Notes: generated from the letters alone by a model not told the origin. DNA of 64,000 nucleotides from Pilatotrama ljubarskyi (GCA_022385805.1 MU277673.1:368511-432510), one strand, 5' to 3'; counted from the stretch's first letter, positions 32,285 to 44,433 are shown. Program-made: numbers and translations.

Positions 32285-35191
32285 ATGCTCGGCACTATGA
32301 TATCAGACCGAACTCACTCTCACACCAATGCGACCTCTAGATCTGATGGTGCCCCGGATGTTCTTGCCCCGGATGTTCTTGCCGCTCTGTTAGAGCACAT
32401 CTCCGACCTCCGTCCCTTGGAGATTGACCAACTCGAATGGAAGCGGAAGAAGCAAACATCGACAGCGAGGGACCCTCTCAAAAGCGGTGGTGGCATCAGT
32501 GACCAGGAACTCGCGCTCGCGCTCTTCGCCGCCGAAGCCGAGAGCCTCCTGAACATCAAGAAGGATCGCGGGGCCGGTGGTATCAGCGCCGACGAGCTCC
32601 TGGAAGAGCTCACGCAGGTGGAGGAGACCGCCCGCTACGACCGTGCCTTCGCGATCGCGTTGGCCGAGGGGAGGGACCCGCCGACTCCACCTGCAAGGCT
32701 CGGACGCATGGGGTACGTTCGTAAGGCATGGGCTGTTGAACGTGGACTCACAAGGATCGTCCGTAGACATATGGCCCTTTCTCGGAGGATCGAGTCTCCG
32801 AGCCCCAAACTGCGTCTCTCCCGCAAAGGCAAAGAGAAGGCTTCTGAGGGGCTGCACGAGGAATCAGTCGAACTCCGGACGGGAGAAGAACCCTGGAACA
32901 TTCGAGCCTCGTACGGCTCTCGATCTATTACGGAAAAGGCCGCCTGTGAGCCACCGCAAGCGGAATCGGCCATACCTCCCGGCACCCGGGGGTACTCCAT
33001 CCGAATGCCTCGAGAGGGGTCTCAAGTGCCTAGCGTGCGCACAGTCGAGCGAGAGCCTTCCCCGCTGCACCTCGCTGGGGTACCTTTTCGCTCTTCCCTA
33101 GGTCAGCGCCTTCATGCCGGTCGCAATGCTCTCGAGAGGACCATCCCGGACGAAGTCACCGGGCAGCCTCCTCCTAACGACAGTGGGATGCGTCGGGCCG
33201 TGCAAGCTCGTCCTCCCTGGATTCACCCTCCGCTTCTCAGTACTTGCGAGGTAGTAGGGCCTGTTCAAGCCGTGGCGTCAGCTCGATGTGCCTCTCCCCA
33301 GGAAGCCGAAAGGAACGTGTCTCCGCGGTCAGCACTGCCATCGGCAGCTCTTGAGATGTCCGTCCGGTCCGTTACGCCAGCCCGGGAGGAATTCGAGAGA
33401 AGCAAAGCACCTTCCCAAGCTTCTCCTCACGGGTCCGCTAGCAAGAACACGCCGCCGACACCTTTGGCACGGGACCTCGGCGCCGCTGCGAGTGCGCACC
33501 TGGAACGGTCTGCTCCTCGGGAATCCGTAACCAGCCCCGCTCCTCTGGACGATCCTGGAGAAACTCCTGCGGGACGGACGGCTGAATGGGTTGCGGCTCT
33601 CGAGTCCCCTACACGTTCGGAAGCTGGGCTGTGGGTGACACCCAGTCGTGAGCGAGACCAGCCAATGTACGGACTCTGGCGGCGTGGGTCCGTTCGACCT
33701 CCCTTCCGGCCAGCATCACGGTCGTCTGCCGTAGAGCACGTTGACATCTTGGCGATGAAACCCGTCGTCAGCGAGCTAGAAAGCCGCCGTTACTCACACT
33801 CGCGAAGCCGGGCGAGCATTGCCTCCGAGATGGGCGAGCGTGTGCGTGTGGGGTCGCCCGTTGAAAGGGCGTACTGCGAGCAGGAGCCAATGCCTGGAGA
33901 GGACGTGCGGGAGATGTCTCCGTTCCCAGAGATTTCCGAGGTACAGAGGTCGTCTTGTGCCAATGGCGGCTTCTCGGGCGCAAGAGAAGAGCCCGCTGAA
34001 CTCAAGCCCGAACATGCTCGCGAGGAATACGTCCCATATTGCAGCTCAGAAGCTGAAACGCCTGCATCAGAGCGAAGCTTCGGAGCAGCATATCGCCTCC
34101 CGTAAGTCCTCAGTGTATATTGAGACATGCTTGCCGGGCACTTACGCACGACATCCGACTTCCCCAGCAACCCTGCCCCGCCCACCGCTCCATCCATGTC
34201 CTACATGCCCTCTGTGGCCTCGTCCCCTCGGTATGCCCCCGCCACTGCCCCTATCATGTCGTCCGGAGCATTGGTCGCGTCACCAGGACCATCTCTTGTG
34301 TCCTCGGGGCGAGTCCTCGCGTCGCCCAGACCATCACCCGCACGCCCGACACGAGCTCCGATATTGCCTGTGCCACCCTCTGTATCGCCGGGGCCATACC
34401 GCCTAGCACACGCGTCATTTGACACCTGCGCTATCTGCGGCGACGACATCTCTGGCACCACGGTTGTACGCCTGCGTTGCGGACACACCTACGACGTCGA
34501 ATGTATCAACAAGCTCTTCACGCAGGCGACCGTCGACGAGTCCCTCTTCCCTCCGACGTGCTGCAACACTCGGATCGTGTTGGCGGACGTCGAGCGGTAT
34601 CTCGGCGCAGCCCTCCAAGACCGTTTCCGGGATAAGGAGCGCGAGTTCGGCACCAGCAACCGAGTGTACTGCTGCAACCGTCGCTGCTCCGTGTTCCTTT
34701 GTGCCGCCACCGCGGGCTCAGTCTCGGGCGTGTCAACATACTGCTCGGCATGCGGGTCCAGGACGTGTACGACCTGCAAGGAGTACGCTCACCCGGGCAG
34801 TTCGTGTCGGCCGTTGGCAACATCTGACGATGCGGTACTCAAGCTGGGCGAGACAAAGGGCTGGAAGCGGTGCCCGTCATGCCGGCACCTCGTGTCTGTC
34901 GAGGAGGGCTGCTACCACGTCAAGTGCAGATGCGGCAAGGAGTTCTGCTACCGGTGCGGGAGGATGTGGAAGGGGTGCCACTGTGATTTGTTCTACGTGC
35001 CGCCGGAGGAGGGCTCGGAAGACGGCGTCGAGATGGCAGTCGAAACAGCGGTGGCAGATGAACGGCTGCACCCTGCGCCAGTGCCCACAGCCCCGCTTGG
35101 CCCCGCACCTCGCGTACACGGAGCAATCAGAGCCTGGCATGTTGGCACTGCAGCCTCAGCGTCATCTCCCGCGCCGATGTCCTGGGCCTGA
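32285..35191 (+). CDS. RBR-type E3 ubiquitin ligase, paralogue 4, with about 550-residue disordered insertion
   Basis: Two exons (32285-34101, 34168-35191) give 946 residues, about twice the length of its relatives. The shared N-terminal module is at about residues 73-136 (DQELALALFAAEAESLL...EETARYDRAFAIALAEGRDP). A long Ser/Pro/Arg/Glu-rich region without recognizable domains follows. The RBR is C-terminal: RING1 from Cys693 (CAICGDDISGTT, CGHTYD), IBR (CSACGSRTCTTCK), and RING2 (CPSCRHLVSVEEGCYHVKC) with candidate catalytic Cys859. After RING2 the FYVPPEEG motif matches paralogue 3, so these two form the closer pair. A perfect 15-nt direct repeat at 32351-32380 encodes two copies of APDVL. 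I chose the ATG at 32285, the first one downstream of the TATA box. Confidence 0.9.
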
Positions 35192-35450
35192 GGATCATTG
35201 AGGAGAGGTGCACAACTAGTAGTACTTTATGCGCTGACTTGCATGGTCTTCAGGAATCGAAGTATTGATACACGTTTCGGCATACGTTCTGTTCTATCAC
35301 GAGATCAGTCTTCGGCAAGTCCGAGTAACGCGATCGAGCAGTCGCACAAGGTGTGACCGATGTGTGACCGGGGTCAGGGCGCGTGTTATGCGGCGCGTGA
35401 CAGCACGCGTCGCGTCGAGCGGCGTCTCAGTCTTCCTCGCTCCCTCCGCG

Positions 35451-36203
35451 ATGAACCACACTCACCAGTACGGCGACCTCGCCACACAGCTCCTCACCGA
35501 GTCCCGCCGCTCCACCGCCACCAACACCCTCCTCAAATACAACGACGTCCTCGTCCGCGCCATCGTCCGCGAGCAGCGCGACCTCGAGGCCCGCATCGAG
35601 GCCGCCCTCGCCCACTCCGCCGCCGCCGCCAACCCCGACGCCGACGCCCCGGCGGAGAACGCATACATGCCCACGATCCTCCTCTACCAGACGGCGATCC
35701 TGAGAAACAAGCGCTGTCTGCTCGCGTACCACCACCACCGCATCGAGTTCCTCAAGGACCTGTATTGGTCCGTTGGGGGCGCGCTCCCGCTGTTGCTTGC
35801 GCTGCCGCCCGCGGGGGCGAACGCGAACGCGAACGCGCAGGCCGCGGCGGCAGGCGGGGCGGCGGGGATCGGTGCCGCGCCTCAGGACGTCCGGTCGAAG
35901 CTCTCACCGCACGAAGTCGACTTTCTACGCTCCTACAACGAGTCGCTGCGAACGCTCCGGACGGAAGCGTTCTCGTCCGCCGCGGGGGGAGGAGCGGGCC
36001 ACGGGCTGACCGAAGACATCGACCTCCTCGCGCCGATCTCGCATCCACCAAAAGACCTACAAGTGCATGTGCGCGTCGTGCGCGACTGCGGCGTCGTCTA
36101 CACGGAACTGGGCGCGATCGACTTCAAACGGGGGCATCGGTTTTTGGTCCGCAGGTCCGACATCGAGCATCTTATCGTGCAGGGGTATTTGGAGGAGTCA
36201 TAG
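35451..36203 (+). CDS. PSF1: GINS complex subunit Psf1 (DNA replication)
   Basis: Psf1 is one of four GINS subunits that, with Cdc45 and Mcm2-7, form the replicative CMG helicase in the nucleus. This intronless ORF encodes 250 residues. It begins MNHTHQYGDLATQLLTE and has the helical core LLYQTAILRNKRCLLAYHHHRIEFLKDLYW. After an Ala/Asn-rich, Gly-rich insertion it has LSPHEVDFLRSYNESL. It ends with a typical C-terminal B-domain: PPKDLQVHVRVVRDCGVVYTE, then RGHRFLVRRSDIEHLIVQGYLEE. It is somewhat longer than yeast Psf1 because of low-complexity insertions. An overlapping ORF in another frame is a shadow. Confidence 0.95.
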   Translation: MNHTHQYGDLATQLLTESRRSTATNTLLKYNDVLVRAIVREQRDLEARIEAALAHSAAAANPDADAPAENAYMPTILLYQTAILRNKRCLLAYHHHRIEFLKDLYWSVGGALPLLLALPPAGANANANAQAAAAGGAAGIGAAPQDVRSKLSPHEVDFLRSYNESLRTLRTEAFSSAAGGGAGHGLTEDIDLLAPISHPPKDLQVHVRVVRDCGVVYTELGAIDFKRGHRFLVRRSDIEHLIVQGYLEES

Positions 36204-36640
36204 CAGAGAGATCTGAGGGGCGGACGGAGCGTTGTGTTTGCATTCGCGGTGTCTCTCTTTGTGTACGTCTGCTGCTGTATCTCGCTATCCTTTTGAGTTG
36301 TCTTGATCGTCCCACTCAAGCATACACCGAGAAAGGCGAGAGGTGCCTCGGGTCCCGGGACCCTAGCGATGTTCAACATTCTGACATGCACCGACCAAAG
36401 AGCCCGCAGAGCTATCTACGCAGAAGGTGCACCATTACGGGGTGTGGTAACAAGCGGCGGCACGACGGCCGGGGTATGTGAAGAAGATAACAAAGTAAAC
36501 GGAACGAAAGATGGTGGAGGATATAGCGGGGGACGCCTAAGATGGACCGAAGACGGGGCGGCGACGTCGAGACGACAAGGAGCGGACTTTAGGCGGCTCC
36601 GCCGCCGATCCGCCGTGAGAGGAGGGATGGAAGCGTCTCC
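36204..36640. other. Convergent intergenic region
   Basis: About 440 bp between the Psf1 stop and the LysM-protein stop. The ORF in it has no motif. Nothing recognizable. Confidence 0.45.
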
Positions 36641-37399
36641 TTAGAGCTCGTCGCAGAAGGGGAGGTCCTCATCGTCGTCGTCGTCAGCAGCGGAGGTCGC
36701 CGCAGGTGCGCTCGAGGACGTCTTCGCGGGCGTCGCCGTCGCGGGGATGGTGACCGCGGGCGTCGCGCTGCCAGAGGGCACAGCAGGGACAGCGATCGTC
36801 TTCGCGACGCACAGGACCTAGAGGACGAACGCCCGACGACCATCAGCGCCCACGTGCGACCATGCACAGGCAGAGCACGCACCTCCTTGATGTAGAGGTT
36901 GTCGCACTCGACGGAGAGCTGGGGGTTGTTGCCGTGGAGGACGGTGGAGTTGATGCCGTATGTGCCGGCGATACCGTCGCAGGTCTCGTCGGCCTGGACG
37001 ACGTGCGTGTCCTTGCAGTCCTCGCCCTCAGTGCCGAGGCAGAGGACCTGGCCGACCTGGAGGTTGCTGCAGGAGGCGTCGACGGCCGCCGCGTTCACGA
37101 CCGCGAGCTGGTACCTGCGAGTTCATCCGGCCGTCAGAAGCGGGCGTAAGACGTAGGGGACTTGGGACGCACGTAGAGACGTTCTTGGCGGCGGAGATGG
37201 TGTCGCACCAGTCACCCTCCTGGACAGTGTACTGGCGGGTGCAGGAAGCTGCGAAGGCAGCTACAGAATGCCAAACGTCAGCTCAGCAGCTCTCACCCAA
37301 CCCGACAGCTATGGGAAACCGTGCGAAGGAAAAACGCGACGCACCCTGGGCGACGAAGGGGGCGGCAACGAAAGCGGCGACGACTGAGCGGGCGAACAT
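36641..37399 (-). CDS. Small secreted protein with two LysM domains
   Basis: The start (37399) gives an N-terminal signal peptide, MFARSVVAAFVAAPFVAQ-AAFA. Four exons yield about 182 residues. LysM 1 reads YTVQEGDWCDTISAAKNVSTYQLAVVN...LQVGQVLCL. LysM 2 reads HVVQADETCDGIAGTYGINSTVLHGNNP...LYIKEVLCV. Paired Cys residues inside and between the domains suggest disulfides. LysM modules bind chitin or related N-acetylglucosamine polymers, and small fungal LysM proteins of this kind can shield hyphae from chitinases or act as effectors. The tail is Ala/Ser/Thr-rich, then acidic (ADDDDEDLP) and ends FCDEL. No GPI site or transmembrane helix is visible, so it is probably secreted. Confidence 0.9.
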
Positions 37400-38289
37400 G
37401 GCTTCAAACGTGGATAGCGAGAACGCGAAGTAAGGAGTGTGCGGTACGAGTAACGAAGGACGAAGCGTGGAGGAGGGGGAGGGGGCAGCCGCTGCAGTCG
37501 TCGGGGGCGTCGGGAGTGAGGGAGGGAAGGAAGATGCAGTTGCGCGCGAGCTGTCCGCCCTTTGAGATGGGCGCCTAGGACTCCGATCACTTGGCAGAAC
37601 ATCCGAGCGCGTCGTCTCTCTCTCGTTGCAGGGCCGCAGCCGGTCGGCCATCATCTCCTTGGCAACAGACCATCCTCCCATCTTCACCTCCTCCACCCAC
37701 CTCCTCGCAGGAGGACGCTTGCTGCACCGACGGAGGCTCAAGGATACTGAGTATACGCTCTCGAGCTAACGATACGTGGCGAGCGACGATTTGAATGCTG
37801 CACGCCTTCGTGGGCTTCTAAAGCATCCCGGCTGGATAAGCGCCATCACTACGAGGGTTCTCTTGGTCGTCCCCAAGCTTCTGGGCATATCCACGATGCA
37901 CTCCACTTCTTCGGGAGTCGTCCGACAGGGGTGGACTGAAGTGACTGGGTAGGCCCCATTATCATAGATGCGCTTCTCTTCTGTGTTGCAACATCACCAT
38001 CATGCTGGAATCAGAACGGAAGGAGGTGCAGGCTCTGCTCTAACCGATATATACCGTGTTATGAATATCTTCACCGCTCTGTCAGTACGAGCGAGCTTTG
38101 GACGAGTGCAGATGCGCGGCGCAGTTACATTATTTATGACGATCCTAGACAGTTGCCTTTTCGAGGCCATGTCGTAACCCTTTGAGCGATCGCACTTGTG
38201 GGCCGGCGTTGTGGCGCGACACCACGTTCTGTTCTCCACCTGCAGTCAGGCTGCCACGCTCGGCCAGGCCCAAACCGGCACTGCGAGCC
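37400..38289. promoter_or_regulatory. Divergent promoter region, LysM gene / Ind1 gene
   Basis: About 890 bp between opposing starts. Short ORFs overlap on both strands with no motif. No clear TATA box near either start. Nothing else recognized. Confidence 0.45.
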
Positions 38290-39576
38290 ATGTTCGCCCG
38301 AGGCAGCTCTGCAGCGATATCAAAGAGGCTCAGCCAGCGATGTTTCTCGTGCTGTGTGCCGGCAAGACATGAGAACCCTCTAGTGAGCAGGATGACGTAT
38401 AGACAGAGGGTGCACACAATGACTGGCATAGGGCCTTCCAAGGCGTCCAGGGCCGCCACCGCAGATGCCGCGCAAAGGCGGTCCGATACAGAAGAGACCG
38501 TTGCCCCATGTCAAGAAAGTGCTCGCTGTCGCCAGCGGGAAGGGCGGCGTGGGCAAGAGCACTGTTGCGGGTGAGTCGTGAGTCCTCAGCCGGTATCACT
38601 ACTGACTGGAGAACCTGATAGTGAACCTCGCGTTCTCGCTCGCGATGCATTCTGAGCATGCGCCGCGACAACGGCCGCGTCTCGGTATCCTGGACCTGGA
38701 TATCTTCGGTCCTTCGATACCGAAGCTCATGGCTCTCGAGAACGCAGAGGAGCCACGCCTGACGGACGGTCCGCAGCTTGATATGTCCTCGCGCATGCCG
38801 TTTGTTGACACCTTTCTATCTGTGTGGTAGATGGCGCAATCGTCCCGCTAGTGAATCACGGTCTTCCGTGCATGTCCATGGGCTTCCTCCTGCCAAAAGC
38901 ACCTGGGACGGACTCATCTTCGGATACGCCTGTCGTCTGGCGTGGGCTGATGGTACAGAAGGCCGTGCAACAGCTTCTGTTCGACGTCGACTGGCGCGAC
39001 CCGGAAGGTGGGGCCGAACTCGACGTACTGGTCATAGACATGCCCCCTGGGACGGGTGACGTTCCTCTGACGCTCGGCCAGCTCGTCAGTGTCGACGGCA
39101 AGTGACCCGCAGATACTTCTTGTGCATGTGTGGATGCTCACAAGTGCCTCTCCTTCAGGTGCTATCATCGTGTCGACTCCGCAGGACGTCGCGCTCACTG
39201 ACGTCCGCAAGGGCGTATCCATGTTCCAAAAAGTCTCCGTGCCAGTACGTGTACAACCATAGTCATATCGTGCCTGCTCTGAATGAATGCGCCGCAGATC
39301 GTCGGGCTGCTACTGAACGAGTCCCACTTCATCTGCCCATCGTGCACGACGCCGCATGAGCTGTTCGGTTCACCAGCAGCGTTCCGCGCGACGGCGGCTC
39401 GCTTCGGAGTCGAGGTCCTGGGCGAGCTGCCGCTAGTTCCTGGAGTGAGCCAGGGAGGAGATCGGGGAGTGCCGTACGCGCTGTACAGTAGCAGTACAAG
39501 CGACCCGGGAGGGATGGAGTGGAAGGAGACCATGGCGGGCGTAGCTGGCAAAGTGTGGCAGTTCTTATCGAGGTAG
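38290..39576 (+). CDS. IND1: Mitochondrial Fe-S assembly P-loop NTPase Ind1 (NUBPL)
   Basis: Ind1 (Mrp/NBP35 family) binds a labile 4Fe-4S cluster and delivers it to respiratory complex I in the mitochondrial matrix. Exon 1 (38290-38382) is a presequence-like stretch, [20 protein letters not shown], ending PARHENPL. Exon 2 begins [10 protein letters not shown], completing the HENPLGLPR signature of Ind1. The deviant Walker A is [11 protein letters not shown]. Switch motifs are [16 protein letters not shown] and [16 protein letters not shown]. The metal-binding CxxC is FICPSC in [21 protein letters not shown]. Short introns separate each block. It converges with the Mph1 gene 130 bp downstream. 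Presence of Ind1 implies a complex I-containing respiratory chain. Confidence 0.95.
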
Positions 39577-39707
39577 GACCTAGTACAGCATTGATCCATA
39601 GACGCTATGGCCTCCTGGAGTGACTCGCTATGCCCTACGATGTTTGGTATAATCTACAACATTGCTTTGCGGCGCACTGCCCTTCTCAGTATCTAATCCG
39701 TACTGCG

Positions 39708-42700
39708 TCATACATCACTAGACGGCCCGCCCGTGAACGAGATCTCCGCATCGTCCTCCACCACGAAGCTCCCAAACACGTACTCGTCCGGCTCCTCGTC
39801 CTCGCTCGCCGGCGAGCTCATGACCGTTCTCCGATAATTAGACGGACCCGCCCTGTTCGGCCCAAACGCGGCACGCCCCCTTCTCGCCGGGCCGTGCGCA
39901 AACACCGGCATCGACGCGCTCGGGCCCGCCTGGGTCAAGAGGCTGCGCCGGTACACAGCCTCCTGGTCGTACGACGGCGACATCTGCGACTCCTCGGGCT
40001 CGTCGAGGAACATGCGGTCGTCGCTGTCCGGCATGCGGTCCGGCTCGGACGAGCCCACGCTGAGCTCGTCGCCCGAGTGCGCCGCCTCGACGTCGATCCA
40101 GGGGTTGTGCCGCTGCGCTTCCATGGCGTCCTTGAACTTGCGTTTCTTCTTCTTGGGTGGGGCCGCAGGAGGCGGAGAGGGAGAGCGTGGGCGTTCGCGC
40201 TGCAGGCGGCGCTGGGATGGCGGGGGCATGGCCAGAGGTGAAGACTCCACGTCAAGAGCTTCTGCCGCGACGCGCTTCCGCGCTTGCTTGCCGAGAGGCC
40301 GGACGACGAAGGTGGATGGTGGAGGGAGGTCATCTGAGGCGGACGGAGAGGAATTCGCGACGATATGAGCAGGTAGCGCAGGAGGGCCCATATCAGTCTT
40401 GTGGGTCGTTCCTGGTCTCTCCGAAGACCTAGTTGGGCTAGCGCCGCGTGCACGAGAAGGTGGAAGATCGTCGACGAACTCCGGTTGGTCAGAGAAGGCA
40501 GGAGTGGGCAAGAGCCTAGTGGGTGGAGAAGAATCCAGGAAGAGCGGTTCGTCGTCCGATAGCGCGAGGCTCTCCGCCCGTCTACGCGCCTGAGCGGGCG
40601 AAGAGTTCACTAATGCGAGATCCGGCTCGTCGTCGTCTTCAATGAGCCACGCCATACTATCGTCGCCCAGTGCTTTCTCATGATCGGCCGCCTGCTCTGC
40701 ATTCTCCGCGGTGATGCTGCGGGAGGATGGAGATGTGGAACGTGCGGGTGAATTCGAGGACCTCCCGGCTTCGCTGCAACTGCGTGTACTCGTGCTGCAG
40801 GATGTCAGGTGTAGAGGTCGTTCTGGTGAAGAACTCCTCGACAGGCTCCTGGCTGACGGTGGCTTCAGCTTCAGTGGGCGGTCGGGAGATGAGAATAGCA
40901 TTGCAGCGTCGGAACGGCGGATGGGACCGTCGGGGGTGGTGATGTCAATCACAGAGTCATTGAGAGGTATCTCGGGGGAGCTCGACCGGCTGGCCCTCTT
41001 CTTGCCTGTATGAGCGCGCGGCGGAGGCGGCTTGCGACGGCTTGCCGCAGGTTTCCCTGAAGTCGCTAACCCGCGTTCTATCTCTAAGTCGTCAGAATCG
41101 TCTTCGGAGGCAAGGTCCAGCTGAGTCAACGTCGCCTGTGCAGGGGTCTTCAAGGCCTTCTTCTTGGATCCTACAGCGGCTTTCTTCTTACTGGGCCCAG
41201 CGGTAGTCGCACTTCGAGCCAATGCCTTCTTGCCCCTGGCTGGCGCAGGAACTGCCGAAGTCGACGCAGCCCGCCTGGGCGCAAACAGCCCGGCCTCGAT
41301 TTCCTCGTCGTCCGAATCGTCCTCGTCAGCGTGCTCGAGGTCCAGCTTCTCCTTCCTCTTCCGCCTCCCCGCGCCGCCCTTGACTAGCAGCTCCCTGACG
41401 CTCACGAAGCCCTTCGTCGCCGCCACAGGAACATTGCGCAGCGGGTCATGGTCGCGCTTATGCTTCTTAGACTTCGAGCCCGGGGACGCGAGCGAACCCT
41501 TGCGCGACGCGCGATCCTCGCGTACGTACTCCTCGATCTCCATCTCCATCTCGACCGGCTGCGGGTCGATGTCCTCCGGGATCATGCGGTCGACGTCGCC
41601 GTAGACCTCGAGATCGGACGCGCGCACGATGAAGTGCTGCACTTCTTGATAGTTGGACTGCGCCTTCTGCCAATTATGCTCTTCGCGGCCTTGTGCAAGT
41701 AGGATGTGGACAGAGCCGGATTGTTTGCGGCCTGTACGACCTATGCGTTGGAGCTAGGCCGGGTACTGTGAATTGATATCCGGTACAATAGTTCACTGAG
41801 GCTTACCATGCGGATCGGGGTCTTCTGTGCATCGTAGCAGACGATGAGGTCCACCTCTCCGATGTCCAGACCTTCTTCTCCGATGGAGGTCGAGACGAGC
41901 ACATTGTACGTGCCAGCCTTGAACTGCTCGATAACCTGGTATAGCATAGCACATCAGCTTGACTATCAATACTCAGTCCACATGGGCGATACCGACCTCC
42001 AACTGTTCCTTCTGGGCGTATCCTTTCTTCCCTTGCTTGTCCGTTCCCTGTCCGATGAACGGCTTCGGGCGAATGATGGGCGACTCTTTGGCGAGCAACT
42101 CCACGATCTCCTCCACGCACTCTCGAAACGACACGAAGACCATCGCGCGCGACTGCTTCCGCCAAGCATCTGCTCCGTCGGCGCCGTCTGGCAGCTCCTG
42201 CGCGAAGTGGTCGATGAGCAGCGTCCGGAGCGTGTCCATTTTGGGGTGCATCGAGAACCCGCGCGCCGCCTGCTTGTCGAACTCCTTCATGAGATTGGTG
42301 AACCCCTCCATCTTTCGGATGGCCTTCTTCGAACTGCTGTCGTCCAGGCCAGTAGCGATGCCTTTGAGATAGCCGTAGCACATTGCAATGCTGTTCTCCA
42401 TCTACGCAATCTGGTCAGCGGTCACGATCATTAGCAACGGCGGGACGGGTACCAAGTAACCCATCGCTCGTGCTAACGGGCCGAGCTGTGCAGCAGCTCC
42501 GATAGTGTATTGCGGAGCTTTTGCTTTGGACATCTCGGCGATGATCGACTGACAGCGGAACGGATGCAGCAGGGTTGGCGCAACGTTGCCATTCTTGAGG
42601 AAGCCCGCACTCTGCACCTTCTTAATGATCGGCTGTAGATGACCCGTCAGGGCTGGGAGCGGCCACTACTGATGGGGACGCACAGTCATGAGAGACGCCA

Positions 42701-44433
42701 AGGCATCTCGCAGTACAACAATATCCTCCGTCATTTGAATGTGATGCTCCTTCTCGTGCTTGGTATGGAGATACTTCTTCAGATCGAGGTCGGACTCGTT
42801 ACGAATCTCGATGTGGCTAATATGTAGCGCGTCCACGATCTCCTGCACGGCCTCGGGCTTGCTCCCTGGAGTCGCAGTGAGCGCCATGATGCGGAAATGC
42901 GGGTTGTGCTGCATCATGAACCGTACGACCTGCGCATACGCGTAATCACCCGTTCCCCTGTGAGCCTCGTCTACAAAAGCCGTTAATTGACGAGTGCCAT
43001 GCGCAACCATAAGCAACCATACCTATGACTATGAGGACGATGTCTAGAGCGTCAACGTGACCTTGAATGAGGTCATTCAAGAACGTCTGAGGTGTAGCGT
43101 AGAAAACTCGCTTCGTCCTCCACTATAGAACCAGTCAGACGCATGGATGCATTTGTTTCATGGAAGGACTTACAGCGTTGATACGCTTGTCCTTGGCCAC
43201 ATTGCCGGTCAGTTCTGCAGCAGCGCTACCTGGGATGCCGCAAGTTTTGTGGCATGCATCTATCTGCTGGGCTACCAACGGCTTCGTTGGCGCAACGAAG
43301 ACGACCTTCCCTTCAGGGAACCAGTTGTAATCTATGGAGTGCGTGAGCATGTGCCCATGTTGAAGGCAGCTGACGTACAGTTGAGCATCACCACTCCAGC
43401 AATGAAGGTCTTGCCAAGACCCGTAGGGAGCGCGACAAGTGTGTTCTCAAACAAGCACTTCTTGACGATGTTGTATTGGTAGTCTCGCTTTGGCTTGTTA
43501 AGAGGGTATATCCATGTCTTAGCTGCAAGCCTATCCGCGGACAGCTTCATAGCCGGAGCCTGTCGATTGTGTCAATATCCATCCCAAGCTCAGAACTCCG
43601 GAGCACGTACCGGTCTGACAGTACGAATATGGGGGGTAAGGGATGAATGGCGCATGAGAGAGCACGGAAGGTAATACTCACCCGACCGGAACCTCAGGAG
43701 CCGGGAACTGCTCGAACTCCACGTGTTCCTCCTCGTCTTCGCCATCTGAGGCTCGCCCTTTGCCCTTCTCTGGGGCGGGCTTGGGCTTGCGCCAACCGCT
43801 CTTCGCGTAGGCCGTGCGGTCCCATTGCTTCGTCTTCTTCGCTTGTCCAGGAAGGGGCATCTGCCTAGAACGTGTACGCTGGAATGGCTGTCTGGCGGGT
43901 TGAGCGGCGTGTTGACCTGGATCAACTTCACTGGCGACATCCCCGAAGAGCGTCAGTTGGGCGCCCTTGGAGGGTCGACGAACGAGACCGTTCGTCCGGG
44001 AAGGCCCTGCGACGGGCTGAGCAGACGGCTGGCATTTTCCGCGCTGGATGCTGTCGTATTCCTGTTGACATATCTGATCTATCTGAGCGAGCGCTGCTTC
44101 ATCGACCACGACGTCGTCGAAGGCGTCCCCATAGTCGCTAGAGTCGTCGATTTCGATGACATCAGGCAGAGGCTGAGGACGAGGAGGAAGCTTCGGTGCC
44201 GGGCCAGACTTAGATATAGACGTAGAAGAGGATGGTAGCGTCGCATATTTATGAATAGGGGGAGGCCTTGAGGTTGATGTAGGCTTGAACTTGGATGTAG
44301 CATGCGTGCCAGAGGTTGTCGACCGGTTTGCCGCAGCAGGTTCGGATGGAGGTGCATGGGCCGCCTCGATGGCGTCGACCGCGTTGATAAATGCCGAGTC
44401 CAGCTCGTCGTCAAAGTACTCATCGGAGCTCAT
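39708..44433 (-). CDS. MPH1: ATP-dependent DNA helicase Mph1 (FANCM family)
   Basis: A 3'-5' DNA helicase that remodels forks and D-loops during recombination repair. The start at 44433 begins [23 protein letters not shown], typical of the family. Helicase motifs in order: [19 protein letters not shown], Walker [51 protein letters not shown], then the family-specific insert. The second RecA domain follows, with [35 protein letters not shown] and [16 protein letters not shown] long C-terminal region of about 600 residues is charged and Ser-rich with KKKKRK-type nuclear signals. Introns are short. Phase requires a 4-nt micro-exon at 43611-43614. It is divergent from the G-patch gene with 253 bp between starts. 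Confidence 0.95.

Noticed and set aside
35360..36481. 373-residue plus-strand frame overlapping Psf1
   Set aside because: Arg/Pro-rich shadow; the other frame is a full-length GINS Psf1.
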